NCBI GenBank assembly: GCA_020633335.1
Contig: JACKDU010000003.1
Span: 124,001 to 188,000 of the forward strand
DNA: 64,000 nt
Direction of reading: 5' to 3'
Source of the DNA: Myxococcales bacterium
Lineage (GTDB): Bacteria > Myxococcota_A > Polyangia > Nannocystales > Nannocystaceae
Within the stretch, counting starts at the first letter, position 1. Each line of letters starts with the position of its first letter. Of the stretch, positions 9,301-16,204 are shown in pieces. A model generated the notes under the pieces. It worked only from the letters and a program-made list of their open reading frames with translations, was not told the DNA's origin and did not search any database. The position numbers and the translations under genes are program-made.

Positions 9301-9537
9301 CCGGCCGCGACCGCGCTCGATCGCCCGCTGATCGGCGGCGACGCGACGACGCCAGCGGGCCTCGAGCGCGCGCTCCTCGACGACCCTGGGCGCCTCCTGG
9401 CGGGCCCGCGCGCGGCGACGGACCAACCAGACGACGAGGGCGACGAAGGCGATCACGAAGATGAGCGCGACGAGGCCGACGAGCGCGAGGAGGAGGGTCC
9501 GCGCGTCCACGAGGGTGCTTGGGTCGAGGGCGATCAT
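6400..9537 (-). CDS. tssM: T6SS membrane-complex protein TssM (IcmF family)
   Basis: TssM spans the inner membrane, binds TssL below and TssJ above, and forms the channel's core. The ATG at 9537 overlaps the tssL stop as ATGA and gives 1045 residues. A hydrophobic segment lies at about 14-39, a roughly 300-residue cytoplasmic region follows, then a second membrane segment at about 347-368, then a long periplasmic part ending in a beta-rich domain. Only one N-terminal membrane segment is visible where many TssM proteins have two. Where a Walker A motif would stand the sequence reads RRWLILGGDLGELRG, and the TKxD-like position is LTGAE. The nucleotide-binding site is therefore lost, while the GVLLHVSLQGL strand that normally follows is kept. 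Confidence 0.93.
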   Translation of the reverse strand: MIALDPSTLVDARTLLLALVGLVALIFVIAFVALVVWLVRRRARARQEAPRVVEERALEARWRRRVAADQRAIERGRGRPRRPRRWLILGGDLGELRGLLGEPGGAREGDDQGLPERPRWRRRGPLTLVELPWTLATLPELRRRRRGLLRRLGWRGEGRLPFHGVLLHVSLQGLDPADPGAASQLGRGLARALAAWLDEARIDAPVLLVLTGAETLSPGSAELLTRPAPLPPGGLLAAGEPASTASAALLDRLLGELAEHLLPAAANTPSVGAARLISARRALAERAPAIIDMVEETCERGQRDPRPLRGIFLLGRAPGLDPAALLDRLLPALGGEARRRPAGRGRAALSYLAAGLALAAAIAGHLAWGEAQADDRRRLAALRDAVEEVADAPRPSGAELIALLERPSSAQGPLARLRRDPSGLAEALDLYLQEEVDAHLVEPAIAAIERRLRERIEAEHDAPPRDLAAFTALARDLDRYLRLSAPSPRAACRERPLTPADLDEVDADPARDRLLDRIPPRPLAALHDRPLALQIERALATTPSEAVIAWIADDLAARGDLPAIDRHHLGAPGVFTATRRSVAGAFTRRGWPVVQRRLDDLAALLACTDGDPIALRERLEIAQRRAHRAAWEGFVDDLALRRPRDLADAAALVDALADPSAPLSALQGLVREHLEIADPRAAPLTTLIDGAIAGRPPTADRSAPAASLRSFTDFGLGAFHERVAALARDLAALADDPSAAPSVRQALAAAIADTRAEIAAAVADPRGRARLERLLVAPLEAIAELLDDNAGERLREAWCARVADPLRALLIDRYPWSREAREEVDLAALDRLLHPQSGELVAFLGDELAPWVTIEGSRVVVLPRGRGDRRRLAPELVAFLEAALAAGDALYDGEAIAVDLTIGLACTPSIHQVALDLGGEGLHYACAGDPATRVIWPGEREEGLLLEIHGRGGIVQRLRRHGRWALWRLIDGAAEVRARGDALEARIDLSSAGLGEAPITLSTSPSHRALLDPRAPLGPLRDPALLPPRRLFAGQEACPVGGEGR

Positions 9538-10280
9538 CGATTGGGCTCCGGGCTGGGCGATGGGTCGATCGCGGGAGGGGGGACATCGACGCCGGCGAGC
9601 GCTTGGCGGTGGAGCTCGACGTGGGTCGCGGCCGCGTCGATCGCCCGCTGGAGGCGACGCTCGCCGAGGGCCCCGGCGATCGCCACGCTGACGACGGCGA
9701 CGACGACGAGGCGCCGCGGCCAGCGACCGCCGCGGGGTCGTGCTCCGCCGGCGATCCGCGGCCACGGTGCGGGCGGCGGCGCCTCGGCCAGCGCGCCGAG
9801 GCGCTCGCGCACCCGGAGGCGGCGGCGGTCGAGGGCGTCGGGCTCGTCGTGGGCGGCGTGGGTGCCGGCGAAGCCGAGCTCGAGGCAGAGCGCGAAGATC
9901 CGCAGGACGCCGAGGTTGGCGCGGGTCCGCGGCGCGCCGAGGCGAGCCTCGAGGGCCTCGAAGAAGGCGTCGCCGCCGGTCGTCAGGGTCGCCCGGACGA
10001 CCCGCTGCTGGAGGAGGCCGCCCCGTCGCCAGCGCTCGTCCGCGGGCCTGGGGAGGCGGAGCGCGAGCTCGTCGAGGAGCGCGGCGAGGGCGAGGCGGAG
10101 GTCGTCGAGGTCGACCTCGTGGTAGCCGGCGGCCACCCCCGCGTCGTCGAGGCGGAGGCGCCCCAGCGCGTCCTCGGCGCGGGCGCGGAGGCGCGGCGCC
10201 TCGTCGGGATCGAGGCGCGCCTCGGCGAGGTCGCTGGCGACCTCAAGCGCGGGCAGGGTCTGTCGCAGGAGCCAGTCCAT
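9534..10280 (-). CDS. tssL: T6SS membrane-complex protein TssL (DotU family)
   Basis: TssL is the cytoplasmic DotU-type component anchored by a C-terminal helix. The 248-residue product has the conserved block FFEALEARLG...LRIFALCLELGFAG, typical of DotU. A single membrane segment lies near the C-terminus (LVVVAVVSVAIAGAL), followed by a short periplasmic tail ending in Pro/Ser. No peptidoglycan-binding OmpA domain is attached. The ATG at 10280 overlaps the tssK frame by 38 bases, and the stop overlaps the tssM start, indicating tight translational coupling. Confidence 0.9.
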   Translation of the reverse strand: MDWLLRQTLPALEVASDLAEARLDPDEAPRLRARAEDALGRLRLDDAGVAAGYHEVDLDDLRLALAALLDELALRLPRPADERWRRGGLLQQRVVRATLTTGGDAFFEALEARLGAPRTRANLGVLRIFALCLELGFAGTHAAHDEPDALDRRRLRVRERLGALAEAPPPAPWPRIAGGARPRGGRWPRRLVVVAVVSVAIAGALGERRLQRAIDAAATHVELHRQALAGVDVPPPAIDPSPSPEPNR

Positions 10281-11646
10281 CGCTTCGCTCGTTGCGCCCG
10301 GGGAGGGCGAGGAGTCGGAGGTTGAGGCGGCCCCCGTCGAGCGGCGGGCTCGCGTGGATCGCCAGATCGCGGCGCTGGAGGACCTCGCGCCAGTGAGGGT
10401 CGGCGGCGTCGATCGCCAGGTAGAGCGCGCCCGCGCGGGCCGCGAGCGTCGGCGGCGGCCGCCGCAGGAGGCGAGCGCTCGCTCCCCGGCTGTTGCTCCG
10501 CACGAGCGCGTCGATCCGCCGGCCGGCGGCGATCTTGAGGAGCTCGGCGAGGCCCTCGCCACGGCCAAGCTCGGCGTCGCCGGAGATCTCGAGGAAGACC
10601 GGGGTGGCCGCGCCGATCGCCGGATCGAGGCGACCGGCGGAGAAGCGCCCGTCGCCGCTGTGACGGAGGGTGACGCTCAGGACCTCGCGCTCGACCGCGA
10701 TCCCGAGGAGGCGATCGGCCTCGCGGAAGAGCGGCGCGAAGGCGGCGCGGAGATCGAGGTGGTCGTAGACCGGGAGGGTCGCGGGATCGAGGTCCCCGCT
10801 GAAGCTGGTGAGCTCGCCGACGAGCGCCGCGAGGATCGTGTGGGCCGCGCGCGGCGACGCCGGAGGGCCCTCGAGGAGGCCGCGGAGCGCAGGCAGGAGC
10901 CGGCCGAGCGCGTGGATCATCAGGTGGCGATCGAGCTCCGCCGCCCGGTACTCGACCCGATCCTCGCTCCGCGCGCAGCCCTCGAGGAGGTGGCGGCGGC
11001 GGCGGGCGGCGGCGGCGAAGAGGCGCCGGAGCGGGCGCTCGAGCGCCGGCGCGGCGGCGATCGTCAGCGCGGGCGGGAGGTGATCGTCGGCGACCGCGAA
11101 GGCGCCATCGGGGCGGCGGACGAGCTCGGCGATCCGCAGGCTCCGCTGGCCAGAACGCGCCTCGTCGCCGAGGAGGAGCGCGGGGCTCGGGTCGAGGACC
11201 TCGAGCGTCGCCGGCGGGCCGCGCCCCGTCAGCTCCGTCGCCGGCTGGGTCCGCGCCCGGAAGCGCCGAAGCGCGCCGCCCTCGTCGTCGTCGAGGTTGG
11301 GCTCGTCGATCGCGATCTCGGCGAGCGCGAGGTGGACCCCGAGGCGCGCGACGCCGTCGATCCCCGGGCCGCTCAACGCCCGGCTGGGCGCTGCGCCGGG
11401 CCCCGGGCCATCCCAGGCGATCGGCGTCCCGTCCGGGAGGATCGCGCGCAGGCTGGAGATCACCAGCTCGCCCCGCGCGAGGGCGGCCTCGTCGATCGTG
11501 ATCGCGGCGAGGCCCCAGGGGATCGGGTGGAGGGCGCCGACGATCGCGTCAACCCGGCCCTCGTGGTAGCGATCCTGCTGCTGGAGGTGGTGGTGGGTCA
11601 GGAGGAGCCCCTCGCTCCAGTGGGGGCGGCTGGCGATCACGGGCAT
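10243..11646 (-). CDS. tssK: T6SS baseplate protein TssK
   Basis: TssK links the baseplate to the membrane complex. The 467-residue product starts with the unmistakable TssK N-terminus: PHWSEGLLLTHHHLQQQDRYHE. The middle carries AEIAIDEPNLDDD and DLDPATLPVYDHLDL, and the end resembles the receptor-like C-terminal domain. The ATG at 11646 has GGGAGG just upstream, slightly close to the start. The 3' end overlaps tssL and the 5' end overlaps the reading frame of tssJ by 98 bases, an unusually long overlap. Confidence 0.95.
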   Translation of the reverse strand: MPVIASRPHWSEGLLLTHHHLQQQDRYHEGRVDAIVGALHPIPWGLAAITIDEAALARGELVISSLRAILPDGTPIAWDGPGPGAAPSRALSGPGIDGVARLGVHLALAEIAIDEPNLDDDEGGALRRFRARTQPATELTGRGPPATLEVLDPSPALLLGDEARSGQRSLRIAELVRRPDGAFAVADDHLPPALTIAAAPALERPLRRLFAAAARRRRHLLEGCARSEDRVEYRAAELDRHLMIHALGRLLPALRGLLEGPPASPRAAHTILAALVGELTSFSGDLDPATLPVYDHLDLRAAFAPLFREADRLLGIAVEREVLSVTLRHSGDGRFSAGRLDPAIGAATPVFLEISGDAELGRGEGLAELLKIAAGRRIDALVRSNSRGASARLLRRPPPTLAARAGALYLAIDAADPHWREVLQRRDLAIHASPPLDGGRLNLRLLALPGRNERSDGLAPATDPARA

Positions 11647-12301
11647 GACCTCCCGGTCGGCCACCCCCGGCCGTCGTTGCGCCGCGGCCGTCGATTCTCG
11701 ATCCGCAGCGCTCGCCGTCGCCGACGAAGCCCGGCGGCGGCGCGGCCCCGGCCCGCACCTCCTCGTGATCGACGAGGACGAAGACGCAGGGGGGCGGGGC
11801 GTCGTCGGCGGGACAGCGACCCCCCGCGGCGGCGGCGGGGACTGGCGTGGCGACCGTCGCCTGCCAGGTCCCGGGCGTCGGGTGGTTGAAGCGCCCGACG
11901 ATCGCCAGGTGGGTCGCCTCGGGCGCGAGCGCGACCCGCCAGCGCTGGTGGCTCTCGGGGTAGACGACGCGATCGTCGTGGGCGAGCGCAGGCGCCTCGC
12001 CGAGGGCGTCGAGCTCCCCCGGGGGCGGCGCCTCGGCGTCGCCGGAGAGCCTGGGGGCGGCGCCGAGCTGGAGGATCTCGAGGTGGGCCGGCCACCCGGA
12101 CCCGTCGGCCCCGCGGTTGGGGGCGGCGCCGGCGTCGACGACCAGATCAACATGACTGATAGGACATGTCTCGGGTGTCTTGCTGGAGGCGGGCGGTCGA
12201 CAGGCGAGGCTCACCGCGGCGATCATGAAAGAGGTGAGGCCGACGAGCGCGCGCGCGGGCGGATGCGCTCGTCGGCCGGTGCGGGGGCGGAGGGCGGTCA
12301 C
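11549..12301 (-). CDS. tssJ: T6SS outer-membrane lipoprotein TssJ (SciN)
   Basis: TssJ is the lipoprotein that anchors TssM to the outer membrane. The GTG at 12301 gives an Arg-rich n-region and the hydrophobic stretch ALVGLTSFMIAAVSLAC before the probable lipidated Cys; an ATG at 12226 is possible but leaves a very short signal. The domain fits TssJ: HVDLVVDAGAAPN at the start (the family's l.v.a....N pattern), VVYPESHQRWRVAL in the middle and PCVFVLVDHEEV at the end. After that the frame runs on about 70 Pro/Gly-rich residues, the last 32 of them inside tssK. Either the true protein has an odd tail or a frameshift separates the two genes. Confidence 0.75.
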   Translation of the reverse strand: MTALRPRTGRRAHPPARALVGLTSFMIAAVSLACRPPASSKTPETCPISHVDLVVDAGAAPNRGADGSGWPAHLEILQLGAAPRLSGDAEAPPPGELDALGEAPALAHDDRVVYPESHQRWRVALAPEATHLAIVGRFNHPTPGTWQATVATPVPAAAAGGRCPADDAPPPCVFVLVDHEEVRAGAAPPPGFVGDGERCGSRIDGRGATTAGGGRPGGHARDRQPPPLERGAPPDPPPPPAAGSLPRGPG

Positions 12302-12400
12302 GGTGGGTCGATCGGCCGTCGGCGGGGGTCGTTGCGGGGTGGGAGCCCGCGACTCGTCGACCCCGCGCAACGCCGGCGGGCGCCGGCCGATCGTCTCGCC

Positions 12401-13090
12401 ATGGCCAACGAGCGCAGAGAGAGACACCAGGAGTCGAGGCGAGGTGGAGGGCGCGCCGCGCCGCGGTGGCGGACGCTCGCGGCAGGGCTCGCGCTCACCG
12501 CGCTCACCGTCATGTTGAGCGGAGGGTGCGCCCGGCGGCAGCCCCTCGATCGCGCCGATCTCGCGCGGATCGACGCCGAGGACCCCGACCGCGCGTCGCT
12601 CCGCGTCCACCTCGCGCGCCGCCTCATCGTCGTCCACCCCGCCCTCGAGAGCGACGCGGCCCTGGCGGTCGCCGGGGGCGTGATCGACGAGCGGCGCACC
12701 GATCGGCGCCTCCGCGTGATCGTCGGCAAGCGGCGCGCGGGGGCGGTGATCGCCGCGTCGGAGGACGGGCGCGAGCTCTGGGTCAGCTTCGATCCGGAGT
12801 GCCTCGAGATCACCTGCGCGTACGGCTTCATCGCGGTCGACGGCGAGGCCTTTCGCCTGGCCGCGGTGCCCGGCCGCGATCGCCACCGGCCGCCGCGGAG
12901 CTACCGCGGGCGTGAGGCCGAGCGGGCGCGGCTGGAGCCGCACCTCATCGATCCGGCGATCGACGGGAGCGAGATCCTGGCGATCGATCGGCGGGGGCGT
13001 CTGCGGACGATCGACCTCGAGATCCGCAAGCGCTCGCGCAAGCAGGTGCGCTCGGCGACCGAGCGCGCGCGTGGCTTCGATCGTCGCTGA
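12401..13090 (+). CDS. Lipoprotein of unknown function, plus strand inside the T6SS cluster
   Basis: The 229-residue product starts MANERRERHQ, with an Arg-rich n-region, a hydrophobic stretch (TLAAGLALTALTVML) and a SGGC lipobox with the Cys at about residue 43. The mature part is highly charged, has two further cysteines in ECLEITCAYGF, and ends in a very basic tail (IRKRSRKQVRS). I recognise no domain. It is transcribed against all the surrounding T6SS genes and divergently from tssJ across about 100 bases, which suggests its own promoter. It could be a cargo or regulator of the system, or an unrelated insertion; nothing visible decides this. Confidence 0.72.
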   Translation: MANERRERHQESRRGGGRAAPRWRTLAAGLALTALTVMLSGGCARRQPLDRADLARIDAEDPDRASLRVHLARRLIVVHPALESDAALAVAGGVIDERRTDRRLRVIVGKRRAGAVIAASEDGRELWVSFDPECLEITCAYGFIAVDGEAFRLAAVPGRDRHRPPRSYRGREAERARLEPHLIDPAIDGSEILAIDRRGRLRTIDLEIRKRSRKQVRSATERARGFDRR

Positions 13091-13102
13091 GCACTGATCG
13101 TC

Positions 13103-13145
13103 GTGACGCGGGGACGCCGCTCTGCACGTCGCGGAGCGGCGTCAC
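13103..13145. terminator. Hairpin between convergent genes
   Basis: GACGCCGCTC (13113-13122) pairs with GAGCGGCGTC (13134-13143). An alternative outer pairing is GTGACGC (13103-13109) with GCGTCAC (13139-13145). It lies between the convergent ends of the 12401 and 13237 genes. There is no T-run, so it may be a terminator or just a hairpin. Confidence 0.45.
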
Positions 13146-13236
13146 GCCATCGCCCGCGGGGGTGCCTGGGCGTGGCCCCGGGCTCAGGTCGCGCCGCGAT
13201 CTTGCGGTGTCCGACGCTCGCGGGAGGAGCCCGCGC

Positions 13237-14199
13237 TCAGCGCTCGCCGAGCCCTGCGAGGCGCGGATCCTCGCGCCAGCGCGGCGCCTCGACGACCAGC
13301 GCCCCGTCGATCGCCGCGATCGTCCGCTCTGCGCGGATCGTCATCACATCCTCGCAGGCGCCGGCGTCGTCGGTCGCGCCCTCCGGGCACTCGACGAGCG
13401 TCAGGGTCTCGAAGACATGGGCCTCCGATCCCGCGAGCTCGACGCTCCGCCGGAGCGTCGCGCGCTCGATCCGCGCGCCGTCGATCGGCCGATCGATCGC
13501 GTCGGCGAGGACCATCCGCGCGGGTCCCAGCGATCCGCCCTCACGGAGCGGCGGGTCCACGACGCGGCCGCCCGCGACCAGCAGGAGCTGGGCCTCGCGG
13601 ACGCAGGGGGCACCGCCGTCGGGGCAGCGCGCGCCGCGGATGACGACCAGCCGCGGCCCCCCGCCGGGCGGCGTCGCCTCGATCGTCGGCGCGCCCGCGG
13701 GCGCCCGGAGAGCGCCGAGCGCGTGGAGCTCGAGGTGCGCGTCGTGGCGCCCGAGGAGGGCGAAGGGGCCGATCGCGTCGCCGTCGTCGAGATCGACGAG
13801 GCGCACCCAGACCGCGAGCTCGTCGCCGAGCTCCGCCACGCTCAGATCCTCGGGACCCCGACGGCGCTCGGGGAGCACGCGGGCCGGTCGCTGATGCTCG
13901 CCGGTCGCGGCCGCCTCGCCGGTGCAGAGCTCCCACCCGCTCTCGGGCGCGTGGTTCGTCCGGCTGCCGGGCGCGAGGAGATCGAGCCAGGTCGCGGCGG
14001 CGATCGGCGCGTCGCTCGGCGGGCGGAGCGAGCAGGGCGTCGGCGGATGAGGTGGCGGCCGACAGGCGGCGAAGACCCCGAGCGCGAGCGCCAGGAGCCA
14101 GCGTGCTGCGACTACGGCGCGAGTCGACGTCGGCCCCGATCGCAGGCGGGGCATCGACCCACGACGGCGCGTCACTTCAACGTCTGCGCTCACGGTCAC
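13237..14199 (-). CDS. Lipoprotein of unknown function in the T6SS operon
   Basis: The GTG at 14199 overlaps the tagH stop (GTGA) and follows GGAGGGAAGG at good spacing; an ATG at 14154 would give a more ordinary signal peptide. The product (320 residues from the GTG) has the hydrophobic stretch WLLALALGVFAAC with the Cys about 45 residues in, so it is a lipoprotein. Four or more further cysteines occur in the mature part (WELCTG, ARCPDGGAPCV, VECPEG, GACEDV), perhaps forming disulfides in the periplasm. I recognise no domain. Its place between tagH and tssJ makes a role in the T6SS envelope complex likely. Confidence 0.78.
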   Translation of the reverse strand: MTVSADVEVTRRRGSMPRLRSGPTSTRAVVAARWLLALALGVFAACRPPPHPPTPCSLRPPSDAPIAAATWLDLLAPGSRTNHAPESGWELCTGEAAATGEHQRPARVLPERRRGPEDLSVAELGDELAVWVRLVDLDDGDAIGPFALLGRHDAHLELHALGALRAPAGAPTIEATPPGGGPRLVVIRGARCPDGGAPCVREAQLLLVAGGRVVDPPLREGGSLGPARMVLADAIDRPIDGARIERATLRRSVELAGSEAHVFETLTLVECPEGATDDAGACEDVMTIRAERTIAAIDGALVVEAPRWREDPRLAGLGER

Positions 14200-15383
14200 G
14201 ACACCTTCCCTCCGCCGAGCGGATCGCCGAGGGCGGCTGCGTGGGCCGCCTGGAGCTGGCGACGGAGGGTCCCCGTCGCCCGCCCCTCGCCGTAGAGGGC
14301 GTCGAATTCCCGGCAGTAGGCCCGCCAGCGCGCGGCCGACGAGCCCGGCCAGCGACGGCCGCCAAACCTCGCCGGCGCGAGCCGCTGCACCGCCTCGAGG
14401 GACGCCGCCTCGCTCGCCTGGAGGAGCGCACGAACATGGTCTTGGAGACATGTTACATGGGCGATGAGGTCCTCGGCCGCGATCCGCGGCCGGGCCTCGC
14501 CGACCAGGAGCGCCGCCAGGAGATCATCGCCGCCGCCCGCGAGGTCGAGGGCGGCCCGCGGGCGGGGGGCGCCGAGGCGCTCTCGCTCCTCGTCCCAGAT
14601 CCGATCGAGCTCGGCGAAGAGCCCGGCGAAGGTGCGGAGGGCGTCGACCAGGCGATCGACGAGGCGCTCCGCCGCCGCCTCGTCGGCCGGCGGCGGCTCT
14701 CCGGGGACCAGGCGGAGCGCGAGCTCGCGGGCGAGCGCGAGCGCCTCGCCGCCGCCGCTGGGGCGCGGGAGCGGGCCGCCCTCGATCGCCACCTCGAGCA
14801 CGTCGAGCTCGCGGTGGAGGAGCGCGAGCGCCTCGCGCTCCTCCGGATCGTCGGGGTCGAGGTCGGCGAGCGCGTCCTCGCGGCTCCGCTCCCAGGCGGC
14901 GCGGGCCTCGAGGGCCGCGTGCTGGCGCTCCGCCAGGAGGCTGAGGGCGCCGTGGACCCTCGCCAACGGCCCCGCGGTCTCGGCGTCCTCCGCCGCGTCG
15001 GCGTCCGCGGGCCCGCTCACCGCCGCGTGCGCGTCGGCGGCGATCACCACCTGGGGCGCGGCGCCCTCGCGCGGCCGCAGCTCGAGGTGGAGCTCGAGGG
15101 GCCCGAGGGTGATCACCTGGCGTTCGTGGATCACCCAGGCCGCGCCCGGCTCGAGCGCGCGCCCGCCGATCCGCAGGGGGTTGGCCGCGCCGATCGCAAA
15201 GAGGGTCGCGGCCGCCTCGTCGAAGCGGACCACCGCATGCCAGCGCGACACGAAGGACTGGGGGAGGACGACGTCGTTGGTCGGGTCGCGGCCGATCCGC
15301 AGGGGCGAGCGGCTGTGACGGGAGCTTCGGCGCTGGCCTGTGCTGTGGTCGATGACGGTGATCGAGAGGGTCGGCACTAGCAC
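14196..15383 (-). CDS. tagH: FHA-domain protein TagH of the T6SS
   Basis: The 395-residue product has an N-terminal FHA domain, a phosphothreonine-binding module, at about 5-105. Its key residues are visible: IGRDPTNDVVLPQ and SRWHAVV (the GR...S..H pattern). The rest is a mostly helical, acidic region with no second recognisable domain. FHA proteins of T6SS clusters act in threonine-phosphorylation control of assembly; a partner kinase is not in this cluster, the only Ser/Thr kinase in the window being the TPR fusion at 37.5 kb. The frame opens with a GTG at 15383, with another GTG two codons on. It is the first gene of the leftward T6SS unit. Confidence 0.88.
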   Translation of the reverse strand: MLVPTLSITVIDHSTGQRRSSRHSRSPLRIGRDPTNDVVLPQSFVSRWHAVVRFDEAAATLFAIGAANPLRIGGRALEPGAAWVIHERQVITLGPLELHLELRPREGAAPQVVIAADAHAAVSGPADADAAEDAETAGPLARVHGALSLLAERQHAALEARAAWERSREDALADLDPDDPEEREALALLHRELDVLEVAIEGGPLPRPSGGGEALALARELALRLVPGEPPPADEAAAERLVDRLVDALRTFAGLFAELDRIWDEERERLGAPRPRAALDLAGGGDDLLAALLVGEARPRIAAEDLIAHVTCLQDHVRALLQASEAASLEAVQRLAPARFGGRRWPGSSAARWRAYCREFDALYGEGRATGTLRRQLQAAHAAALGDPLGGGKVS

Positions 15384-15452
15384 CCGTTCGGCCGCCGCGG
15401 GGGAGCGTTGCGCGGTGAGTGAGGGCGGCCGTCGATCGGCCGCGTTCGGGCG

Positions 15453-16178
15453 TCAGGCGCCGGCGTGCGCGTGCGCGCGCGCGAACGCGGCGATCCGGGC
15501 GACCCAGGCGGGATCCCGCGGGACCTCATGACCGAGGTGATCGAGGATGTGGAGCTCGGGATCGGCGAGCTCCGCCGCGAGCCCGCGGATCGTCGCCTCG
15601 TCGGGGAAGATCGGATCCTCGCGCCCCCAGACGACGAGCGCCGGGAGCTCGCCGATCGGCCAGGGGCTCGGCGCAAAGACCGGCCGATCGAAGACCGGCC
15701 GAAACCCCGAGAGGAGGACGGCGAAGCGGAGCGTGTTGCCGAAGGGGAGGTGGCCGGCGCGGGCGAGGCCGGCCACCAGCCCGGCCATCGCGCAGCCCTG
15801 GCTGAAGCCGAGGACGCCGACGACCTCGCGCCCGGCGACCGCCTCGACGATCGCGTCGAGCCCGGCCTCGAGGCCCGCGAAGGTCTTGAGCCCGTCGACG
15901 GTCGCGCCGGCGAACCAGTCGTAGTGCTCGCCGCGCTCCTCGGCCTCCCAGAAGCCCCCGGCCCGGAAGACGTCGCCCGCGACCTGACCACGGGCGGCGT
16001 AGGCCCGCTCGGCCCAGCGGACGAACCCCGCGAGCGCCTCTGCGCCGAGGCGGACGCCGGCGTTCGGGGCGATCAGCTCGAGGCCCTCGGCCCGCAGCGC
16101 GTCGGCGATCGGCCCGAGCGTCCGGAGCATCGACGGCCCCGACATCGTGATCCCGTGGAGGACGAGGAGGGCGGGCAT
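15453..16178 (-). CDS. Serine hydrolase, FSH1/alpha-beta hydrolase type
   Basis: The 241-residue product is a small alpha/beta hydrolase. It opens with LLVLHGITMSG, the strand plus oxyanion region. The nucleophile elbow GFSQG lies at about 122-126, the acid region is VVWGREDPIF, and the catalytic His is in DHLGHEVPRD. The early NAGVRLGAEALAGFVRWAE and the spacing fit the FSH1 family, whose physiological substrates are mostly unknown esters. It has no signal peptide and is probably cytoplasmic. It is 70 bases from the start of tagH and 26 bases downstream of the aminopeptidase gene, with which it may be co-transcribed. Confidence 0.82.
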   Translation of the reverse strand: MPALLVLHGITMSGPSMLRTLGPIADALRAEGLELIAPNAGVRLGAEALAGFVRWAERAYAARGQVAGDVFRAGGFWEAEERGEHYDWFAGATVDGLKTFAGLEAGLDAIVEAVAGREVVGVLGFSQGCAMAGLVAGLARAGHLPFGNTLRFAVLLSGFRPVFDRPVFAPSPWPIGELPALVVWGREDPIFPDEATIRGLAAELADPELHILDHLGHEVPRDPAWVARIAAFARAHAHAGA

Positions 16179-16204
16179 CGGCGGTGGCGTACGCGCGGGC
16201 GCGC

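Noticed and set aside
6352..10125. Very long plus-strand open frame opposite tssM and tssL
   Set aside because: It is antisense to clear TssM/TssL proteins, is a run of Arg/Glu/Ala/Gly with no family motif, and is the kind of shadow frame expected at this GC content.
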